DNA of 64,000 bases from Silurus meridionalis. Taxonomy: Eukaryota; Chordata; Actinopteri; Siluriformes; Siluridae. The notes under the pieces were generated by a model. The model was not told where the DNA came from, did not search any database, and saw only the letters and a program-made list of their open reading frames with translations. Below, piece by piece: positions 37,761-49,300 of this stretch; positions within the stretch are counted from its first letter, which is position 1; each line of letters starts with the position of its first letter. The position numbers and the translations under genes were made by a program. The DNA is taken from contig NC_060905.1 in assembly GCF_014805685.1 (NCBI RefSeq), positions 1,082,340 through 1,146,339 on the forward strand. Direction: 5' to 3'.

Positions 37761-40700
37761 GAAGCCCAGATAAAGAGATCAGACTCACCAGTACCCAGCT
37801 GTGTGTCCATGAAGAGTGAGCAGTCTATGACTTTACCAACAACATTTAAAGATCAGAGAGACTCCACACCTGGATTCAGGTAACATCTCCTAACAGTTTA
37901 TATAGTAGTGTGAAATATTCTATCTTCTTCCAGCACTGTAGGCATTTGAGATATTTATTACTATTAAAGCTAATGTTATTATTGTAATTATTAATGTATG
38001 CATGTGTGATTTGATGTGCTGTGGGCCAATATTTGTTTTAAAAATAATAACTGTGCTTTTGACTACAATACAGAATTATTATTATTTTATGTTTGCTGTG
38101 CAGTGAAGCCCAGATAAAGAGATCAGACTCCCCAGTACCCAGCTGTGTGTCCATGAAGAGTGAGCAGTCTATGACTTTACCAACAACATTTAAAAAGAAG
38201 ATAAAATCCTCATCCAGACCCAGGTGACACACTTTTGACTGGAACTGACTAAGCTAATAGTTCCTAAATTTTATTTTGATACGTCTGCGTATTTAATGTA
38301 GTACCTCTGTACAATGTAAAAAATATTTACATACACATAGGCTAAATATCTCAGTTTTTCACACATTTCATATTACTGTACCATACTTTTTTTAGGTAGG
38401 TCAATTTGTGCATCTGCCAAACATCTAAAAATAGACAGATTTATTCCTGCTTTTATTTTTATATTAGAATATTAATAGTTTAGATGCTTACAAGCACCAT
38501 GTTGACCATCTCTTTAAACAGTGTGGAAGCTCCAGAAATGTTTGCTTAAGGGTATAGTTCCATGATTTAGGAGTGCACCCATGGCTGTATTTAAGGGACC
38601 ACCCCTGGAACCAATGCCTTTTCGCCTGGATACAATGGGAAAATTTCAGCAACTCAGCCAAAATCTTAAAAAAAACTTAACTCGCAAGTCTGGTTCTGCT
38701 TAATGTGCTGAACAGCTTAAGGAGCCAGGTGTTCAAATGTATATAAAAAAACCTTGAGCATGTATACACAGCATTATTCACAAAAGAGGCACAAATGAAT
38801 TCCCAATAATGAAGAAACTGTGCTGAACACTAAGATAACAACTAGGAAACTTGTAATGGAGTTAGAAGCTCAAGTAATAAATACCTACATCTAGTGTTGC
38901 AAGTAAAAATGGCCTGAGGGCATGGATGAGCAGCGGTTTGGAATAGAGAGAGGATTGGAGTGGGTTCTCCAGCTTTATTCCCAGTGGCCATAGGGCTATG
39001 CTATGCTAAGATGTATCAGCAGGACAACACACAAACATTTAGTGAGTGTACTGTAGAAGCATGAAACTGGCCAGTTTTCCATATTTTTTCTGTATGTTGG
39101 AGAAACTGTAGAAACCAAAATGTGAACCATTTCCATGTTTTTGGGACTGCTATTTTACTAAGAACTATTGGAGAAAAATACATATTTCTTTACAGAATTT
39201 TTTTTCAAGTGTGATACCTTTTGACAATAAAAACCTTTTGGTTAAATATCCCAGAAATGGTTCAAAATGAATAATTTTTTTATGAATATTTTGCTGGTTA
39301 CTCTTAAAAAGAGTTTTACCAAAAAAATGCTTGTCAGAGCAGAGTCCTACTCTAAAACCAGGCATGGAAATCACAATAGACATTTATAAAATGGAACAAA
39401 TCACAGCATTTTTAAATCATAATCTGGAAGAATTTGTTGTGTAGTGGGAAAACTGGACCAAATATGCAACATCTCATAGACTCATCTCAAAGATTTGCTT
39501 TTATTTTTTCTTCTCTTTTTTATCTATATTTCTGATCATCATATGTACAATAGAGGAAAATGTAATATGTATATTTGGGCATATATTGATGTACAAATCC
39601 GTGTATAGATGTATATATGTACGTGTTTATATTTAAGTGTAATTAGTTGTATAATGTACATCTGATGGAAAAGGAATTTGTTCTTTTTCTTTGATAACAT
39701 TTTCATTTAAACAATACATATATCTTAATAGATGTTACATCTTTACAGGTGTAAGTCTGAAAGCACTGGACCTCATGTTCAGGAGATATGTAAATTCAAT
39801 CTGATAAAGAAGTTTCAGCACTTGAATGAGGTGATGACAAATCGGAGAAACCCAAAACTTCTCAATGAGATCTACACAGATCTCTACATCACAGAAGGAG
39901 ACAGTGGAAAAGTCAATAAGGAACATGAGGTGAGACAGATCGAGGCAGCATCCAGGAGAGCATCAACAGCAGAAACACCTATCAAATGCAGTAAAATCTT
40001 TAAGTCCTTATCTGAAGAAGACAAACCCATCAGGATCGTTCTGACAAAGGGAGTCGCTGGCATTGGAAAAACAGTCTCTGTGCAGAAATTCATTCTAGAC
40101 TGGGCTGAAGGGAAAACAAATCTGGATGTTCTGCTCATATTTCCACTTCCTTTCAGAAAGCTCAATCTGATGAAGAATCAAAAACTGAGCTTGATGAAGC
40201 TCCTTCATTTCTTTTTGAAAGAAATTGAAGAAACAAATATTTCCAGACTGGACAAAGTTCTGTTCATTTTTGATGGTTTGGATGAGTGTCGTTTCCCTCT
40301 GGATTTCCAGAACACAGTGAGATTGTGTGATGTAACTAAACCAGCATCAGTAGATGTTCTGTTGATAAACCTGATCAAAGGAAACCTGCTTCCCTCTGCT
40401 CTCATCTGGATCACCTCCAGACCAGCAGCAGCTGATCAAATCCCCCCTGAGTGTGTAGATCGAGTCACAGAGGTACGAGGGTTCAATGACCCTCAGAAGG
40501 AGGAATATTTCAGGAAGAGGATCAGTGATCAGAGCCTGAGCAGCAGAATCATCACACACCTGAAGTCATTAAGAAGCCTCTACATCATGTGCCACATCCC
40601 AGTCTTCTGCTGGATTTCAGCCACTGTTCTAGAGAGAATGTTGGGTGAAGCAGAGAGTGGAGAGATCCCCAAGACTCTGACTCAAATGTACACACACTTC

Positions 40701-43255
40701 CTCATCATTCAGACCAACTTCATAAAGAAAAAGTACACAAAGAGCCAAGAGGCAGATAAAGAAATGGTTCTGAAACTGGGGAAACTGGCTTTTCAGCAGC
40801 TGATGAAGGGCAACCTGATCTTCTATGAGGAAGACCTGATGGAGTGTGGCATTGATGTGACAGAAGCATCAGTGTATTCAGGTGTGTGTACACAGATATT
40901 CAGAGAGGAGTTTGGGCTTCACCAGAGTAAAGTGTACTGTTTTGTTCATCTGAGCATTCAGGAACATCTCGCAGCTCTGTATGTGCACCTGACTTTTATA
41001 AAGGAAAAGAAAAATGTTTTTCAGAAGAGTCAGTTTTCTAAAAGGTCCATGCGGCTCAGAGACATTCCAGTGTCAGATGTTCACAAGAGTGCTGTAGATC
41101 AGGCTTTACAGAGTAAAAATGGACATCTGGATCTTTTCCTTCGCTTTCTTCTGGGTCTCTCACTGGAGTCCAATCAGAACCTACTACAAACCATAATGAC
41201 ACAGACAGGAAGTAGCTCTCACAACACACAGAAAACAGTTGTTTACATCAAGAAGAAGATCAGAGAGAATCCATCAACAGAGAAATCCCTCAATCTGTTC
41301 CACTGTCTGAATGAACTGGAAGAACATTCTCTCGTTGAGGAAATCCAACAGTACCTGCAATCTGGAAATTTACATCAAAACAAACTTTCTTCTTCTCAGT
41401 GGTCTGCTGTGGTGTTTGTGTTACTGACATCAGCACAGGAACAGGATGTGTTTGTCCTTAATAAATATTCCAATGAATACTGTACACCAGAGGAGGCTCT
41501 ACTGAAGCTCCTGCCTGTGGTTGCAGCATCCAGAAAAGCTGAGTAAGTAATGTTGAATTTGACTGTTACACTGTTTATGTTAGCAGCAGAGAAGATGGAA
41601 GAACTTTAGCACTGGTGGACCTCAGACCTCTCTTACAGTGAAGCTGGTTTGATGTTCTTTGTTGTGAATTATGTTATTTATGTAAATGTCATTACTACAT
41701 TCATTATGCAAAAAGTACAAATATGTTATATATAATATTTGTATTTGTGAAAGATTTTGATAATTTGATAATGTACACTGGTGCTAATGTGATCTGTATT
41801 TTGTATTTCAGTTGTAATAATTGTGACCTGGAAGAGAAAGGGTGTTCAGCATTGGCCTCAGTGCTCAGCTCTGAATCTTCCAGTCTCAGAGAACTGGATC
41901 TGTCTTGGAATAAACTTAGAGGCTCAGGAATGAAGTGTCTCTCTGCTGGACTGGAGAATCCTTACTGTAAACTGGAGACACTGAGGTAGAATAATTTATC
42001 TGAAAGTCTTATGACATGGTACAGAAAACCTCCCTTATAAATACAACCTAATAATTACAAATGTCCTTTAACCCCATTATGATATTTTATTTAGAACATG
42101 CATCCATAATGTTCTATTTTCCTACAAATAAAACGATTGTGCTACACAATGAAGCCCTTCTTAAAATAAAAATTAGATCAAAATCTTTGTTTCAAAAACT
42201 CCTGTCAAAAGTCTCTAAGCTCCCTAATTAGAACTGCTTTCAACAAAATGTATTTAGTTGCTTCGATAAAAGTATTTTTCTACCTTTAAGTACAAATAAA
42301 GAGCCTGGGTTTTTTTTATATTAAACCAGGGCATCATAAAAAAACTAAAATTAACAAAAAATTTACAAAGAATTAATTTAATATGAGAAAAATATCCTTT
42401 TCTTGGGGTGAGGGGGTTTGAAGGTTTTCTACAGATTCAGTTGCAGTTGTTCTGCTCATTTATTTCTGGTTAGGTCTCCAGTTGCACTAAATGAGAATCA
42501 TATCATTGATGGAAATGTTTGGAGGTCATCTTTCATTTTGAAAGTTTAAAAATAATGCATTTATCAGCATATAGTTGACAAACTCTGAAAAATGAGCGGT
42601 GTGTGTAGGACCTGTTCCTGCTTCAGAACCATACTATCCAGCTGTTTTTTCTTCAGTGAAGTGATATTACTTGTGTCTACATCAAAATATGATAGAATTC
42701 CCCTTTATGCCACATGTTATGTAATACACGATTAGCACACCGAAAAGGCAGATACACGTGCTGGGTAAGAACGTTAAATAAGAAATGCTTAAAGGGCCAA
42801 GCACAGACAAGAAAAGAGAAAGAGAAACAAAACCAAAAACTGGAAGAACTTGGAATATGAAATGAGGAACACAAATGGCTTGATAATTGACAGGAACCTG
42901 AACACATTACTTTGTGGAAAAAGAGCAGAAAATCTAAACCGTGGGTCATGAACCAGGGGGTCCGCGACCCATTTACATTTACATTTGCGGCATTTGGCAG
43001 ACGCCCTTATCCAGAGCGACTTACAACTGAGCAGGGGAGGGTTTTTGCTCAAGGGCCCAGCAGTGGCAGCTTGGTGGTGGTGGGATTTGAACCTGTGATC
43101 TTCTGATCCAAAGCCCAATGCCCAATGCCTTAACCACTGAGCTACCACCTCCCACCACTGAGCTACCACCGACCCCTAGGGGTTCAGCAGCGTTACTGCA
43201 GTTAAATAATGTTGAATACCAAGCAAAAAAAAAAATTGGTATAAACATCAAAGAT

Positions 43256-43330
<75 letters not shown>

Positions 43331-46300
43331 TTTTTTTTTTTTTTCCCAAATATTATAATTATTACATTAAAGGTCTAATAAACTCAAAGCTAATGTTCAT
43401 GTAAATGTATAATTGTCCACCTGACAGTAAAATTAAATGTTATGTTCTATTTCAATTAAAGCCGAAGTTCATGTACATATATAGTTGTCCACCTGATAGT
43501 AAAAGGAAAATGTATGAAAATGTGAACAACTAAATAAATTGTGATTTTAATTGAAAAATATGTTTATGATGCATTGAAAGATTTGAAAATATATAAAAGT
43601 ATATTTTATGACACATTAACCTATGACAAGACAGGGTGGAGGAATCGCAAACCTGAAAACAATGTAAACAATGAAAAGTCCAAAGTCCATAGTCATTTAG
43701 CTGCCAATCTGCTTTATTTTACATCTGCCTCTTTCAAACCAACTACCTGCATGTCTTCCCTCACTACATCCATAAAATAGGTCTTCCTCTTTCCCTCCTT
43801 CCTGGTGGCTCCATCCTCAGCATTCTCCTACTGATATACCCAATGTCTTCTATTACAAATCACTCCTGCTATCACTCTTCTCCACCCACTCCACCCTGCC
43901 TGCACTCTTTTCTTCACTTCTCTAACACACTCTCCATTACTTTGCACTGTTGACCCCAGGTACCTGAACTCTTCCACCTTCTTCACCTCTTCTCCCTGCA
44001 ACCGCACCCATCCACTGCCCTCCCTCTTATTCACACACGTACTCTGTCTTACTCCTACCACTGCAAAAAGGAAAGGGCTCAGAGCCGATCCTTGATGCAG
44101 TCCAACCTCCAACTTGAACCAGTCTGTCGTTCCGACTGCACACTTCACTGCTGTCACACTGTCCTCATACATGTCCTGCACCACCCTCACATACTTCTCT
44201 GACACACCAGACTTCCTCATACAACACCACAACTCCTCTCTCCACCCTGTCGTATGCTTTCTCTAAATCCACAAATACACAATGCAGCTCCTTCTGACCT
44301 TCTCTACACTTCTCCATCAACATTCTCAAAGCAAATAATGCATCTGTGGTGCTCTTCCTCGGCATGAAACCATACTGTTCCTCACAGATGGTCACCTCTT
44401 CTCTCAGCCTGGCTTCCACTACTCTTTTCCATAACTTCATGGTGTGACTGATCAACTTTATTCCCCTGTAGTTACTGCAGGTCTGCACATCCCCCTTATT
44501 CTTAAAGATCAGTGCCAGCACACTCCTTCTCCATCAGGCATCTTATCACCTTCCAGAATCCTGTTAAACAATCTGGTTAAAAACTCCACTGCATCTCTCC
44601 TAAACATCTCCATGCTTCTACTGGTATGTCATCTGGTCCAACCGACTTTTCACTCTTCATCCTCTTAATCGCTGCTCTCACTTCCTCCTTACTAATCCTA
44701 TCCACTTCCTGCTTCATATCTACACACCATCCAACCTTCTCTCTCTCTCTCATTTTCCGCGTTTATCATGGCATGCACTTCTACAAAAAGAGTGAGGAAG
44801 AAATCCCTGATACTGGTTGCTGCCAATGCTTGCTAACTTATTTATTGCTGTTCCGTTTAATAGTAACTGTAACATGAACTAGTTCGATAGTCAAGTGCAA
44901 AAATGTTGGTAACTACTTACTGCTTACCTTAATCTTAATTATAATATTAATTATAGATTTAGTGTCTAAGCAATGTTCAAAGTGGCAATAGGAATACTGC
45001 TCTTTATTCAGAGAGAGTGGTTCTTGCAAAGAAAAATACGTTTTTAACTGTTTAATTGGCAAATAATAAAAAAAAAACCACAGATGAAATAGAATTTGAC
45101 AGTTTGGAGTTTTGAAGTTTTCACAACCCTGTCTACAAACAAGATTGATAATGATTGCCATATTTGTTTATTGTCTCTTTGCAGGTTGTGTTATTGTGGT
45201 GTCTCAGATGAAGGTTGTGCTGCTCTGACTTCAGCTCTGAGATCAAACCCCTCACACCTGAGAGAACTGGATTTGACTGGGAATAAACTCAGAGACTCAG
45301 GAATGAAGTGTCTCTCTGCTGTACTGGAGAATCCTCACTGTAAACTGGAGATACTGAGGTAAGATCATCTCTCTGAGAGTCACATGACCTGCTCCTCAGT
45401 AACACACATTCACTAATAGTGAGACTAAAACCGAGGGTTTTATTTTCAGCATTAAATATCCTGAGGAGGAAATCATTTGATTTAACTGTAACACTGAATA
45501 ATCTGACCAATTGTTGCATCACTGTTGTGAATTTAGCTCGCAAAAAAGGGAAATATCTATGAGTTATTATAACAGTTTATAATTAATCATAAATATTTTA
45601 ATGGAATCTTCAAATCAATGTTAATAGAATCAATGTTACAATTATTTGATCTGTTCATCCACTGAGAGACCATATAATCTTTTATCAATTCTAGGAAGGG
45701 TTATCTCCCCGGCCAAGAAAGATACAACTCCCTACTGTATACTGTACTAGTTCTAATTTAGCATGTAGCAGAAATCAGTATTCAGAGACAATCACTTGTG
45801 AACATAAGGCATTTAATGAATTGGACACGTAATGCCATGCTGCGTTTGTCGACCCCCAGAGGGTAAATTGTGTGAATCATGGTGGATTTTGATGTTTGAT
45901 TTGAGAGTTGGTGCATCAATACAACAAATGTTTACCGATTAAAAATAGTTTTTCGGTGGAGTTTATTTATTTGAGTTATGTATGAATAAAGAAAGGACTT
46001 TGTGAATAGATGTATGTTGTGCTGAAGGTTTTAATTTAGTTTATATTTAGTTATTTATTTATGTATTTATATTTCTTTTAAAAATGGTCAAACAGAAATG
46101 CACCCTGCATTGATAGCGTTTTAATAAAAAGAAGTTTTGACAGCCTTAATACATATACTAAGATAAAACGAATTTAAAATTGTTACCTAATAAATGTATG
46201 CAGGCTAAACATCTACCATGTAGAACACAAGCAGAGAAAAGATGATGATCAGGTGATCAGGAATGTCTCTGTTCTCAGTCATGTTCTCATCACTGACTTC

Positions 46301-49300
46301 CTCTGTCTCATCCACGTTAACCCCAGACTTCTTACTGCCTTCTGCCTGCTCATTGTGAGCTTCAGAAACTAGTCTACAGAAGAGACAGGAAATGATACAT
46401 TGATTAAAAAAGCCACGCAATGACAGGAAACAGGTTGATGGGCTGAAAACTGCAATGAGAAGAAAAAACAGTGACAGTTCATCAAATAGATTAAAACTAA
46501 AGTAACAAGTCTGTTTTGAAAATGTAAGAAGTAGAAAATACAGATATTTGTGTAAAAATGTAATGAGTGAAAGTAAAAAGTTGTCAAAAAAATAAAAAGT
46601 GAAGTAAAATACTGATATAATAATACCAGAAGAAGCTACTTAAGTACAGTAACAGAGTATTTGTACTTCGTTACTTCCCTCCTCTGAACTTGGTTAATGA
46701 GATGACCAGCTTTAAGGGTCAAATAAAAAATGTTTGTACAGTGTCAAGGCCCAGCCACACATGATTTAAAAACAATTTAATATGATCTAGAAACTGATTT
46801 GTGTGGGTTTTTTGGGGGGTTATTCCTGATAGTCCTCACATAATTTATGATTAATTAGAAGTATTTATTCATAGTTATTGAAAAAATATAACTGTTTCTT
46901 TGATGGAAACATTCCTACTGAGCTGATTTGTGTGTCCTATACTGAGAGAGTGAAGAGTGTTATTGTATCTTTGCAGGTTGTGTGATTGTGGAGTATCAGT
47001 TGTAGGCTGTGCTGCTCTGACTTCAGCTCTGAGATCAAACCCCTCACACCTGAAAGAACTGATGCTGTCTAAAAATAAAGTCGGAGACTCGGGTGTGAAG
47101 CGGCTCGCTGCTGTGCTGGAGAATCCACGCTGTAAACTGGAGATACTCAAGTAAGGTCATCTCTCTGAGATTTACATGACCTACTCCTCAGTAAGACCCA
47201 TTCTCTAATAGTAAGACTGAAGCAGGGATTTTAGATTTGTCTGAGTTGTCTCAGGTCTTCTTTCTCACATCTTCCTCTTTATGATGCGCCAAATATTTTC
47301 TATGGGTGAAAGATCTGGACTGCAGGCTGGCCATGTCAGTACCCGGATCCTTCTTCTACGCAGCCATGATGTTGTAATTGATGCAGTATGTGGTCTGGCA
47401 TTGTCATGTTGATAAATGCAAGGTCTTCCCTGAAAGAGACAACGTCTGGATGGGAGAATATGTTGTTCTAGAACTTGGATATACCTTTCAGCATTGATGG
47501 TGTCTTTCCAGATTTGTAAGCTGCCCATGCCACACGCACTCATGCAACCCCATACCATCAAAGATGCAGGCTTCTAAACTGAGCGCTGATAACAACTTGG
47601 GTTGTCCTGGTCCTCTTTAGTCCGGATGACATGGCGTCCCAGTTTTCCAAAAAGAACTTTAAATTTTGATTCGTCTGACCACAGAACAGTTTTCCACTTT
47701 GCCACAGTGCATTTTAAATGAGCCTTGGCCCAGAGAAAACGCCTGAGCTTCTGGATGTTTAGATATGGCTTCTTTTTCGACCTATAGAGTTTTAGCCGGC
47801 GACAGCAAATGGCACGGTGGATTGTGTTCACTGACAATGTTTTCTGGAAGTATTCCTGAGCCCATGTTGTGATTTTCATTACAGTAGCATTTCTGTATGT
47901 GATGCAGTGCCGTCTAAGGGCCCGAAGATCACAGGCATCCAGTATGGTTTTCCGGCCTTGACCCTTAAGCACAGAGATTGTTCCAGATTCTCTGAATCTT
48001 TGGATGATATTATGCACTGTAGATGATGAGAACTTCAAACTCTTTGCAATTTTTCTCTGAGAAACTCCTTTCTGATGTTGCTCCACTACTTTTCGCCGCA
48101 GCATTGGGGGAACTGGTGATCCTCTGCCCATCTGGACTTCTGAGAGACACTGCCACTCTGAAAGGCTCTTTTTATACCCAATCATGTTGCCAATTGACCT
48201 AATAAGTTGCAAATTGCTCCTCCAGCTGTTCCTTATATGTACATTTCACTTTTCCCGCCTCTTATTGCTACCTGTCCCAACTTTTTTGGAATGTGTAGCT
48301 CTCATGAAATCCAAAATGAGCCAATATTTGGCATGACATTTCAAAATGTCTCACTTTCAACATTTGATATTTTATCTATATTATATTGTGAATAAAATAT
48401 AAGTGTATAAGCTAAAATTAAAAAACAAGTTGGGACACTGTACAAATTGTAAATAAAAAAGGAATGCAATAATTTACAAATGTGAATTATTGCATTCCTT
48501 TTTTATTTACAATTTGTACAGTGTCCCAACTTTTTTAGAATCGGGGGTTGTAATTCATGACTAGAATTCTGTATTTCATAGTGATCAAAGACTGCGGTGG
48601 CAAAATAAATAAAATATTAAAAATGAATTAATTTAATTGCTGCTGAACTGATCTGTGTGTCATTAACTGAGAGAGTGAAGTGTGTCATTGTTGTTCTACA
48701 GGTTGCGCAGTTGTGATATTTCAGATGAAGGTTGTGCTGATCTGGCTTCAGCTCTAGGATCAAACCCCTCACACCTGAGAGAACTGAATCTCTCAAGGAA
48801 TATCCTTGGAGACACAGGAATGAAATGTCTCTCTGTTGTACTGGAGAATCCTCACTGTAAACTGGAAATTCTGAAGTAAGTTCATCAAACATCAAATATA
48901 CTGAAGAGGAAAATTACATTTAAATTTATGGCATTTGGCAGACGCCCTAATCCAGAGCATCTTACAGAAGATGTTTGAAGTCTCTAACAATACATTTTTG
49001 CTCATTTACATACTCCTGGAAGCGGTATGTCTTTAATCATTGTGTAAGTAACTCAGTTGTTCAGATATCCAGGGAAGTTTGTTACACCACTGAAGGGCAG
49101 AACAAAAAGGGTCTCAATGCATGTGTTCTACACATGTCTATGCATGTCTACCCGGAGAGATATTGTGACCAGTTGAGAAGTGGTTGTGGATCAGAAGCAG
49201 CATGTTGCAGTGCAGGGTAAGATAAGTGCCTTAGGTTAGGTGCGTGCTGTTTTTTTTTTTTCTATATTATTCTGTCTCAGTTGCAGTGCACCTGTCAGAA

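Noticed and set aside
42965..43170. tRNA gene
   Set aside because: Box A and box B are present but no cloverleaf can be formed and a SINE tail follows, so it is a tRNA-derived SINE.
46205..46420. Minus-strand open frame in a gene C intron
   Set aside because: Some acidic content ([13 protein letters not shown]), but no convincing splice sites, family match or second copy.
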